64,000 bases of DNA, taken from Citrobacter sp. 18056 (GTDB taxonomy: Bacteria > Pseudomonadota > Gammaproteobacteria > Enterobacterales > Enterobacteriaceae). The first letter of the stretch is position 1. Each line of letters opens with the position of its first letter. The stretch covers positions 1 through 64,000 of the forward strand of contig CACSJR010000003.1 in NCBI GenBank assembly GCA_902706235.1, given 5' to 3'. Below are positions 1 to 5,936 of the stretch, one piece after another. The translations under genes were made by a program, and so were the position numbers. The notes under the pieces were generated by a model. It worked only from the letters and a program-made list of their open reading frames with translations. It made no database searches and was not told where the DNA came from.

Positions 1-168
1 TGGTTACGTAAGCTTCAGCGATGCTGCCCATGAAATAACAGATTATATCGTTGGGTATTACAGCGCGCTCAGGCCGCATGAATATAACGGCGGGTTACCC
101 CCCAACGAATCGGAAAATCGATACTGGGAAAACTCTAAAGTGGTGGCCAGTTTTTGTTGACCACTACA
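1..168 (+). mobile_element. Right end of an IS3-family insertion sequence
   Basis: The window opens inside an IS3-type element. The 3' end of a transposase is followed within a few bases by a probable right terminal inverted repeat. Read from the other strand, the end begins TGTAGTGGTCAACA at about 168, and a TG...CA terminus is typical of the family. The left end lies outside the window. The exact boundary is inferred. Confidence 0.7.
2..160 (+). CDS. IS3-family transposase OrfB, C-terminal fragment
   Basis: This is the last 52 codons of an rve-type (DDE) transposase, cut by the window edge. The segment reading YYSALRPHEYNGGLPPNE is the conserved tail of IS3-family OrfB proteins, downstream of the catalytic glutamate. 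The stop is TGA at 158-160. Whether the whole element is intact to the left cannot be seen. It marks the left flank of the plasmid-like region and could have mediated its deletion or capture. Confidence 0.85.
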   Translation, partial: GYVSFSDAAHEITDYIVGYYSALRPHEYNGGLPPNESENRYWENSKVVASFC

Positions 169-260
169 TTTATCAAAGACTGATAGTCTGACGCTAGAAG
201 CGTATATTAACCTTTAAATTAATTACCTGAAATTTAAGGTAATAATTTAGCATGGCAGAA

Positions 261-494
261 CTACCAACTTTTCGGTTTACTTGTAGTTATATTACCGCCA
301 TGAACAACTGCATCTATAGCATTACGGCAGTTCTCGGTACCCCTTGGGGTTGTTTCCTTTACACATTTGTCATACATGGCTTGGCGTTCAGTATCGTGTT
401 GCTTGTACCATTCAATGCTATGGGTTTCTTCATCACATCCAACCAGAAGCAATGCGGTGAGCAGTCCTGAAGTTACAATCAGTTTTCGTTTCAT
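261..494 (-). CDS. EexN-family entry-exclusion lipoprotein
   Basis: This 77-residue lipoprotein has a charged MKRK start, a hydrophobic stretch and a lipobox LVGC with the lipidated cysteine at C20. Asp follows at +2, which by the Lol rule predicts retention in the inner membrane. The mature part carries SIEWYKQHDTERQAMYDKC and a second cysteine near residue 56, the pattern I know from EexN-type exclusion proteins that block redundant conjugative transfer into a plasmid-bearing cell. An AAGGA ribosome site precedes the ATG. It shares the YDKC block and a PKxW-like C-terminus with the TrbK-like gene at 5761, so the element encodes two related exclusion lipoproteins. It stands apart from the trb genes and on the other strand. 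Confidence 0.75.
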   Translation of the reverse strand: MKRKLIVTSGLLTALLLVGCDEETHSIEWYKQHDTERQAMYDKCVKETTPRGTENCRNAIDAVVHGGNITTSKPKSW

Positions 495-673
495 TTTAGT
501 GCTATATCCTTATACATAAGAATTAATATACTTTGCCTTGTTGATTACATTTTTCGTATCATGGAACTATATTCTTTAATGTATAAAGCTTTGTTCTGCT
601 ACAGGTCAAGCAGAATGTTTTTTCCTGTTGGTAGTTCCATTAGGTCCGGCAATAACCCATAACAGAAGGTGCA

Positions 674-925
674 TTAGGCTCTAGCCTTGACTATTTTTTC
701 AGTACCTGTCATAAAACTGACCAGCTCCTTACGGCCATCGGGATATTCTTTAATAACACATCCTTCTGGTGTATTTCGTTCAGCGTAATAAATGTGTACT
801 CCACTTAGAAGATTGGATCGGGCCTCTTCACCTGAATCATATTCAAGTTGTCGATCAAAACTTGTAAAGAACCTTGCTTCATCAGCTGCGGTCATCTCGG
901 CCAGATGAGATAAATCCAGATTCAT
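674..925 (-). CDS. Small hypothetical protein (83 aa)
   Basis: I do not recognise this family. A good GAGGA ribosome site 9 bases before the ATG and normal codon use support a real gene. The product is acidic at the N-terminus (MTAADEARFF), has no membrane segment or signal, and ends in a basic stretch (EKIVKARA). The core IYYAERNTPEGCVIKEYPDGRKE looks like a small beta-rich globular protein. It lies between the EexN-like gene and a zinc-ribbon/HTH gene on the same strand, within the plasmid-like segment, so an accessory plasmid role is likely but unproven. Confidence 0.6.
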   Translation of the reverse strand: MNLDLSHLAEMTAADEARFFTSFDRQLEYDSGEEARSNLLSGVHIYYAERNTPEGCVIKEYPDGRKELVSFMTGTEKIVKARA

Positions 926-1287
926 GATTATGTCCTCTGTAATTCTTAACTTGGCAATAAGCTGTCAGTATACCTTCGTAGAACCACTACATCCTACGGA
1001 TGTTTTAGAGGGACCTAATGAGCAAAGAGAAGACAACTGTAAACGCCCCTTGGCTTAGACTTGCTTACAGGAAAATGAATGCTTCTTACGGTCAGAGACA
1101 AGTAAGGTGATTAGCCATTGCATAACCATAAAACTAATTCATTCTATATCATTACAGACTGACTTTTGTGATTAACTGGTGAGGCAACATCACAGTGGTC
1201 CATTTTGTATAATCGTTTACAGCTGCGTTGCAAATGATAAATCATAACACCATGAGCCATCATCTAATACCGTTTAATCGTGGAAGA
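926..1287. other. Intergenic stretch without a supported gene
   Basis: About 360 bases between two minus-strand genes hold no ORF with a credible start. A TATAAT hexamer at 1208-1213 has no convincing -35 partner and no gene downstream on that strand. The stretch ends at a KorB-type operator. Confidence 0.5.
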
Positions 1288-1302
1288 TTTTAGCCGCTAA
1301 AA
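1288..1302. promoter_or_regulatory. KorB-type operator, copy 1
   Basis: TTTTAGCCGCTAAAA contains the 13-bp KorB operator consensus of IncP plasmids, TTTAGC(G/C)GCTAAA, without mismatch. The palindrome extends one further A/T pair on each side. It sits just past the 3' end of the minus-strand gene at 1322. KorB is a ParB-like global repressor and partition protein. No korB gene is in the window. Confidence 0.8.
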
Positions 1303-1321
1303 TTTTGCCAGAAATGGAATT

Positions 1322-2356
1322 TTATAAGATGAACTCATCACGAATCGTTCCTAAGGCTTTAGAAATAGCTTGATTTGTTAGCACACTACCTGTTAAGCCC
1401 CCTAATTTTATACCAATTTCGCGATTGGAAAGCCCTTGCTTATGAAGAACCAGTATTCGCTTTTTGTTGTCAGTCAGTCGCGAATCTACCATTCTGCGTG
1501 CTAAGTTGCGCAGTTCAGGCACATTAGTTGGATCCAGTGAAGAATCAAAGAGGTAATGATAAAAGTACTTATCAACTAAATTATCTCCAGATTTTGCATT
1601 GTAGCGATCTGGATGGGCAATTTGTCTCCGTAGCCTCAAGACTTCTTGCTCAAATTGCTTTGTAGAACGTTTTGCCTGTTTATAGGTCGCGTTCCAAGAA
1701 CCATCGTGCAGTTTCGGTCGGTGATTTAGACAGTATGTTTGACTGAAGTCTGGTCTCTTTTTTTTTCCAAATTTCTCATTATCTTCGTTTTCTTCACCTT
1801 CAATAACTCCATTCTCTTTCCATGATCTAATAAATGATGAAAATTCAGTCGGGTTTCCACATAAGGCACAAATTCGCGTTTTTCTTTCCATGTTTACATA
1901 TAGATCTGGGGCTAGCTTTGAATTTTTTGGGCTGTTTCCTTCACAATACATAAAAAATGATTTGAGCATGTCCTGAGTGGATATGAAAAACATGTCTTGC
2001 TCTGTATGAGAACTATGGTTAACAAAATTTCTCAGATGAAAGTGAATTTGATCGGCCGTATAAGAAAAGCCTCTGAGTTTAACAAGATCGCTATAGTTAC
2101 AATTTTTTATTGAGGCAGGGCAAAAAGATAAATAATGATTTGGAAGTCGACTTAAATATTCCGATACAGATGGATCAATCAACTCTTTGATCAATTTTAT
2201 GATGTTGTACCGTTTAGATTTATCAGAATATGAATGCCATTTTTCCCTAAAGATGCGGATGGCATGCACTATCGTTTCATCAGTATGTTCCCAAACAGGG
2301 ATGTAATACAGCCCTAGTCTTTTTTGCGCATTTTCTTCCGTTTCAAATATTTTCAT
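1322..2356 (-). CDS. Zinc-ribbon/HTH protein of unknown function
   Basis: This protein of about 344 residues is not one I can name. Two features stand out. A possible metal site pairs CALCGNPTEF near the middle with YCLNH about 60 residues later. The C-terminus (KRILVLHKQGLSNREIGIKL) looks like a LuxR/sigma-4-type helix-turn-helix. The middle is rich in Lys and Glu. I prefer the ATG at 2356, which has an AGGTTGG-like ribosome site, over an upstream TTG at 2395. It is divergent from the AlpA-like gene, with under 90 bases between them, so it may regulate the replication module. A plasmid transcription regulator is a guess. Confidence 0.6.
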   Translation of the reverse strand: MKIFETEENAQKRLGLYYIPVWEHTDETIVHAIRIFREKWHSYSDKSKRYNIIKLIKELIDPSVSEYLSRLPNHYLSFCPASIKNCNYSDLVKLRGFSYTADQIHFHLRNFVNHSSHTEQDMFFISTQDMLKSFFMYCEGNSPKNSKLAPDLYVNMERKTRICALCGNPTEFSSFIRSWKENGVIEGEENEDNEKFGKKKRPDFSQTYCLNHRPKLHDGSWNATYKQAKRSTKQFEQEVLRLRRQIAHPDRYNAKSGDNLVDKYFYHYLFDSSLDPTNVPELRNLARRMVDSRLTDNKKRILVLHKQGLSNREIGIKLGGLTGSVLTNQAISKALGTIRDEFIL

Positions 2357-2443
2357 GTCCAACCTATTTGTCCAATTGATACCTCTAAGATACAAGAAAC
2401 TTCAGGCAATATCCACTAAACAGTGTTGATAAGGAGATATGGT

Positions 2444-2671
2444 ATGAATTCGTCAATGACTAATAAAATGCTGATTAATCGCAGAACATTACTCAAGATG
2501 ATTCCTTTGTCTGATCGAACAATCTATAACTTGGAACAGCGTGGTGAGTTTCCTAAGCGTATTGTCTTGACTAGCCGAAGTGTTGCTTGGGATTTAGCTG
2601 AGGTTGAAAACTGGATTGAAGAAAAACGCAGATCTGCTTTAAAGGCAGCAAGACCTGGTTTTTTTTGGTAA
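2444..2671 (+). CDS. AlpA-like MerR/excisionase-type DNA-binding protein
   Basis: This 75-residue protein has one winged-helix domain of the AlpA/excisionase type: NRRTLLKMIPLSDRTIYNLE forms the HTH, followed by GEFPKRIVLTSRSVAWD and a C-terminal helix EVENWIEEKR. This is the classic AlpA layout (choose a helix by position, then W-x-x-x-E-V-x-x-W). The ATG at 2444 has AAGGAG 7 bases upstream. It ends 12 bases before repA, so the two are probably co-transcribed. AlpA-like genes are common before plasmid and phage replication genes, where they act as regulators. An excisionase role is less likely because no integrase is visible. Confidence 0.8.
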   Translation: MNSSMTNKMLINRRTLLKMIPLSDRTIYNLEQRGEFPKRIVLTSRSVAWDLAEVENWIEEKRRSALKAARPGFFW

Positions 2672-2683
2672 GTACGAGTCATC

Positions 2684-3673
2684 ATGACGATTAAATATGT
2701 AATGGATGTTCCATCTAGGGAACCGACTCAAAACAAAAAAGGGGCCGTGAAAGTTAAGAGAAATACGAGATATATAGATAAACTTTTGGCAATCCAGGAG
2801 TGTAGTGCTCTGGAGGCCAATGAAATAGGTTTTATTGCTCGGTTCTTAATTCAAGCAACCCTACCACACAGCAATCCAGGATTGAATGAGTGGTGCCGTA
2901 AAAATGGTAATTTAACCATGCATATGATGGCACCATCAGCAGTAGGTTTGCCTTTCGGTTGCTATGCTCGATTACTATTAGTTTGGGTGAGTTCTCAAGC
3001 GGTTAGAAATAAGTCAAAGCTGGATAAAGGATTTATTACAGAACAGGAAGCACGTAAGCTTGAATTGGGTCGCTCCCAACGGCGTTTCATGGAGGACTTA
3101 GGTCTTCGCTCAACCGGTGGAAAAAATGGTTCTATAAACCCATTTCGAGAACAGATGCGGCGATTATTTAAAACTACGATTAGTGTTACGTTTGCAGAGT
3201 TAAATGAGGAAAGTGGATATATTTGTGAGGATGAAATGGGAGCCAGAGTAGCTGATATTTCCCATATTTTATGGAGTGCAAAACAACCAGAACAAGATTT
3301 TTTATGGGAATCTTGGGTTGAGTTGTCACCTAAATTTTTTCAACTGATAACAGATAAACCTGTCCCATTGGATATGAGAGTATTGCGTTTGATTAAGCGC
3401 TCTCCGATGGCCTTAGATATATATTGCTGGGCGACGTATCGTGTGAGTTATTTAAAGCGAGTCACAATTATCCCTTGGCTAGGTTTGATGGAGCAAATGG
3501 GATCAAATTATGCCGATGTCAAAGACTTTAGACGACGGTTTAACGATGGGCTTGAAAAGGTACAGCGGGCATGGCCAGGGCTAGACGCTACACCAACCGA
3601 CAAAGGACTTCTTATAAAACCAGGTGCTCCTCAAGTACCTCGAAGGAAAAAATACAGAACTGAGGGATATTGA
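2684..3673 (+). CDS. repA: Plasmid replication initiator RepA (RepA_C-type)
   Basis: This 329-residue initiator resembles the plasmid RepA family whose conserved C-terminal half has FFQLITDKPVPLDMRVL, then SPMALDIYCWATYR and a WLGLMEQMGS...FRRRF segment. The end, GLLIKPGAPQVP, is also typical. It would bind the iterons just downstream and recruit the host replisome. The gene follows the AlpA-like gene by 12 bases and is followed directly by the iteron/DnaA-box region, a standard replicon layout. It is not TrfA, the initiator of true IncP plasmids, although the operators here are IncP-like. That points to a hybrid backbone. The reading frame is intact. Confidence 0.85.
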   Translation: MTIKYVMDVPSREPTQNKKGAVKVKRNTRYIDKLLAIQECSALEANEIGFIARFLIQATLPHSNPGLNEWCRKNGNLTMHMMAPSAVGLPFGCYARLLLVWVSSQAVRNKSKLDKGFITEQEARKLELGRSQRRFMEDLGLRSTGGKNGSINPFREQMRRLFKTTISVTFAELNEESGYICEDEMGARVADISHILWSAKQPEQDFLWESWVELSPKFFQLITDKPVPLDMRVLRLIKRSPMALDIYCWATYRVSYLKRVTIIPWLGLMEQMGSNYADVKDFRRRFNDGLEKVQRAWPGLDATPTDKGLLIKPGAPQVPRRKKYRTEGY

Positions 3674-3736
3674 AGCGTGATGAACCTCTATCAACTTACA
3701 CTTTACCAGTGTGTATAAGCTTGGGGATGAAGAAAG

Positions 3737-3960
3737 TTATCCACGCATATTCTGTCACGCTTTAAAGAAAGTATTCTGCGCATGTTCTGTCTCAGTTTAC
3801 GCATGTTTTGTCTCGGTATGCGCATGTTCTGTCTCTTGGAACGCCGTAAAGTCAATTTATAACAAAGGGTTATAGAGTACCCTGTAGTGTTTTCCTGTAG
3901 GTTTAACCTATATAAAAATTAACCTGTAGTTAAAGGATAGATACTGTGGATAAGCTCGAT
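3737..3960. repeat. Iteron-type origin of replication (oriV)
   Basis: Four copies of a 15-mer close to CGCATGTTCTGTCTC start at 3744, 3779, 3800 and 3821. The last three are exactly 21 bp apart, two helical turns, as expected for iterons. A DnaA-box-like TTATCCACG lies at 3737-3745 and a perfect box (TTATCCACA on the minus strand) at 3945-3953. Between them is an A+T-rich stretch with CCTGTAG repeats suited to unwinding. The position straight after repA supports an origin. Confidence 0.85.
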
Positions 3961-4025
3961 GGGGTCAAATTACATTCCTGATTATCACTATTCGATTTTT
4001 TGATATTAATTTTTTATTGAGATTT

Positions 4026-4037
4026 GTTTAGCTAAAC
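4026..4037. promoter_or_regulatory. KorA-type operator
   Basis: GTTTAGCTAAAC is a perfect 12-bp palindrome identical to the KorA operator of IncP plasmids. In IncP plasmids KorA represses promoters of replication, partition and kil genes, often together with KorB. Here it lies between oriV and oriT, 148 bp from a KorB-type site. The gene it controls is not clear, and no korA gene is in the window. Confidence 0.75.
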
Positions 4038-4184
4038 ATACATTTTTAAATGTTATCTGTTTCTTTTGGATACGATTGGTTCTGTAAGCATTCATAGCTT
4101 GTATTTGTATTGTTGACACATGAGGTAGATTATTTTTTTAGCATATAAAATAATTGGTTAGCTGTGATTGGGAGGCTTTAAAAA

Positions 4185-4199
4185 TTTTAGCCGCTAAAA
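4185..4199. promoter_or_regulatory. KorB-type operator, copy 2
   Basis: This is an exact copy of TTTTAGCCGCTAAAA, about 190 bp before the oriT nick region and 320 bp before traJ. The location suggests control of the traJ-trb transcription unit or a distant-repression role, as KorB has in IncP plasmids. Confidence 0.8.
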
Positions 4200-4384
4200 T
4201 CCGATAAATTTCCCTGTGAGTTAGGTGCGATGAAATCAATTATGGCTGAGTTTATCACCAGTGAGACGGGATCGGGACTCACGATATACCGAAGAATTTT
4301 ACCCGAGTAATCCTGCATTAATACGCTAAGAAAACACATCCTGTACACTGAAATACACATTGATATGCACAGATATACTACGGC

Positions 4385-4500
4385 TACTGGAGGGCAGGAC
4401 ATGTAAAGTAGGCCCACCGCTACGGTGTTCCAACTTTACCACTCCCTATTCGCCGCATCGCGGCTCAAGGGCGTCCTGCTCTGCGAGGCTGCCAGGCTAC
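4385..4500 (-). other. oriT: RP4/IncP-like origin of transfer (oriT)
   Basis: Read on the minus strand, this region closely follows the RP4 oriT from memory: GCCTCGCAGAGCAGGA, then GCGAATA-GGGA, GGAACACC, GGTGGGCCTACTT and TCCTGCCC. The predicted nick is in GTCCTG|CCC, between 4395 and 4394. An outer inverted repeat (4403-4409 and 4433-4439) encloses a hairpin CACCG-cta-CGGTG (4415-4427), matching the TraJ-binding arm. traJ reads away from the nick, as in RP4. Confidence 0.9.
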
Positions 4501-4519
4501 CGCCTGTATGGAGAGCTAT

Positions 4520-4873
4520 ATGAAAGTTACTCAGACTAGAAAAAATAGTACGCCAATAAAAGTTTATTGTTTACCCGAAGAAAAAATTCTCATCCAAGAA
4601 AATGCAGAAGCATCTGGATTAAGTGTTGCCTGTTTTGTTCGTAGAGTTGCAATGGGTTATCAGGTTGATTCTATCGTAGATATAAAACAGGTTAATGAAC
4701 TTAGCCGAGTAAACGCTGATCTTGGAAGACTTGGCGGATTACTTAAATTATGGCTCGCAAATGATCCTCGAACAGTTGATTTTTCACCCACACTGATAAG
4801 AACCTTGCTTGCGAAAATAGAATCAACTCGGCAAGAACTAAGGAACATTATGGATAAAATCTTGGATAAATAA
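4520..4873 (+). CDS. traJ: TraJ-like relaxosome oriT-binding protein
   Basis: This 117-residue protein (RP4 TraJ is 123) has a ribbon-helix-helix-like start, PIKVYCLPEEKILIQENAEA, followed by GLSVACFVRRVAMG. The second half is helical with VNELSRVNADLGRLGGLLK, the MobC/TraJ signature. TraJ binds the inverted repeat next to nic and loads the TraI relaxase. I place the start at 4520 because GGAGAG lies 4 bases upstream; an in-frame ATG at 4508 lacks such a site. It begins 20 bases after the oriT homology. In RP4 the relaxase traI follows directly, but here trbJ does, so the relaxase is missing or encoded elsewhere. Confidence 0.88.
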   Translation: MKVTQTRKNSTPIKVYCLPEEKILIQENAEASGLSVACFVRRVAMGYQVDSIVDIKQVNELSRVNADLGRLGGLLKLWLANDPRTVDFSPTLIRTLLAKIESTRQELRNIMDKILDK

Positions 4874-4897
4874 ATGTGTGGTTTCCTATATACCTGC

Positions 4898-4911
4898 GTC
4901 TGTTAACAGAC
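4898..4911. promoter_or_regulatory. 14-bp perfect palindrome upstream of trbJ
   Basis: GTCTGTTAACAGAC is perfectly self-complementary and lies 44 bp before the trbJ start, in the only gap between traJ and trbJ. It has no T-run, so it fits an operator better than a terminator. The binding protein is unknown. Confidence 0.45.
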
Positions 4912-4954
4912 AGAGTGTTAAATATTACTAATCTGTTGAAAAAGAGGTGAGCAA

Positions 4955-5749
4955 ATGAATTCAATGTTCCGAGTGGTTTCATCAAAAAGAGGGATTTTAG
5001 CCGCTAAAAAAGCTTTAATAGTTTCTTTCGTGGCGTCCGTCATGGCATTACCGGTGAAGGCCGGAATTCCCGTTATTGATGGCACTAATGTGGTTCAGAC
5101 CACAATCAGCGCAGTTAACAACGTTCAGGCTGTGACTAAACAAATCCAGCAGTACCAGACGCAGCTGCAGCAGTATGAAAACATGCTGCAGAACACCGTA
5201 GCTCCTGCGGCCTATATCTGGGACCAGGCAAATTCAACAATTAATAAATTGTTGCAGGCGCAGGATACCCTTAATTACTACAAGAATCAGGCCGGGAGTC
5301 TCGATGCGTACCTGAAACGATATCAGGATGTTAACTACTACAGGACATCGCCTTGCTTTAACAGCAATGTTGAATGTACCGCGTCTGAAATTAGTGCATT
5401 GCGTGAAGCTGAACAGAACAGCTCAGGGGCGCGTAAAAAGGCCAATGACGCAGTATTTAAGGTAATTGACGAGCAGCAGAACACCCTGCAGAGCGATGCT
5501 GATAATCTTGCCGAATTACAAACTCAGGCAAGCGGCGCACAAGGGCAAATGGAAGCTATTCAGGCGGCAAACCAGCTTGCCAGTGCACAGACAAATCAGT
5601 TACTGCAAATCCGCTCACTTCTGGTAGCCCAACAAAACGCTGCAGCAACACTGGCACAGGCTCAGGCAGATAAAGAGTCACAACAGATAGCCGCTGATGA
5701 AAAAGCGTTAGCTGGAGAAAATACACCAAGCCCGAAGCGAATTTGGTGA
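4955..5749 (+). CDS. trbJ: TrbJ (VirB5-like type IV secretion protein)
   Basis: This 264-residue exported protein has a basic start, a hydrophobic segment (LIVSFVASVMALPVKAG) and a likely signal-peptidase site after VKA. The mature part is mostly Gln/Ala-rich helix (QQYQTQLQQYENMLQN), as in TrbJ/VirB5 proteins, which sit at the pilus tip or the mating-pair junction. Cysteines in SPCFNSNVECT could form a loop disulphide. A GAGGTG ribosome site precedes the ATG. trbK follows after 11 bases. The C-terminus PSPKRIW nearly matches that of TrbK (PSPKREW). A KorB-type operator lies inside codons for the N-terminal GILAAK. Confidence 0.88.
   Translation: MNSMFRVVSSKRGILAAKKALIVSFVASVMALPVKAGIPVIDGTNVVQTTISAVNNVQAVTKQIQQYQTQLQQYENMLQNTVAPAAYIWDQANSTINKLLQAQDTLNYYKNQAGSLDAYLKRYQDVNYYRTSPCFNSNVECTASEISALREAEQNSSGARKKANDAVFKVIDEQQNTLQSDADNLAELQTQASGAQGQMEAIQAANQLASAQTNQLLQIRSLLVAQQNAAATLAQAQADKESQQIAADEKALAGENTPSPKRIW
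4995..5009. promoter_or_regulatory. KorB-type operator, copy 3, inside trbJ
   Basis: This is an exact TTTTAGCCGCTAAAA, 40 bases after the trbJ start codon and translated as part of GILAAKK. Synonymous codons could have removed the palindrome, so its full conservation inside coding sequence suggests it is used. Confidence 0.75.
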
Positions 5750-5760
5750 GGAAACGCAGA

Positions 5761-5934
5761 ATGAAAGATAATCTTTTGATTGTATTTATTCTGATCAGTT
5801 TATTGGCCATATGTTCTTGCGATAAAAATGATAAAGATTGTTTATCGACGTCAGATAATAAATTTGATGAACATAAATACGATAAATGTGCTCTACGGAG
5901 TAATAATAAACCAAGCCCTAAACGAGAATGGTAA
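5761..5934 (+). CDS. trbK: TrbK-like entry-exclusion lipoprotein
   Basis: This 57-residue lipoprotein sits between trbJ and trbL, the position of trbK in IncP plasmids. After MKDN comes a hydrophobic stretch ending ICSC. The likely lipidated cysteine is C20, with Asp at +2, which predicts inner-membrane retention, where RP4 TrbK acts. The mature part is very hydrophilic and contains YDKC, shared with the EexN-like protein at 261-494, and ends PSPKREW. TrbK in the recipient blocks incoming related plasmids. The start at 5761 is preferred over an upstream GTG because GAGG precedes it. It overlaps the upstream edge of trbL's ribosome site, so the two are translationally linked. Confidence 0.8.
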   Translation: MKDNLLIVFILISLLAICSCDKNDKDCLSTSDNKFDEHKYDKCALRSNNKPSPKREW

Positions 5935-5936
5935 TC

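Noticed and set aside
252-470. Plus-strand ORF of 72 codons
   Set aside because: It is antisense to the EexN-like lipoprotein gene, which has the lipobox and ribosome site.
1208-1213. TATAAT hexamer on the plus strand
   Set aside because: No convincing -35 at proper spacing and no gene on that strand downstream.
4187-4417. Minus-strand ORF of 76 codons across oriT
   Set aside because: It overlaps the oriT hairpin and a KorB-type site, and is not like TraK, which would be expected there.
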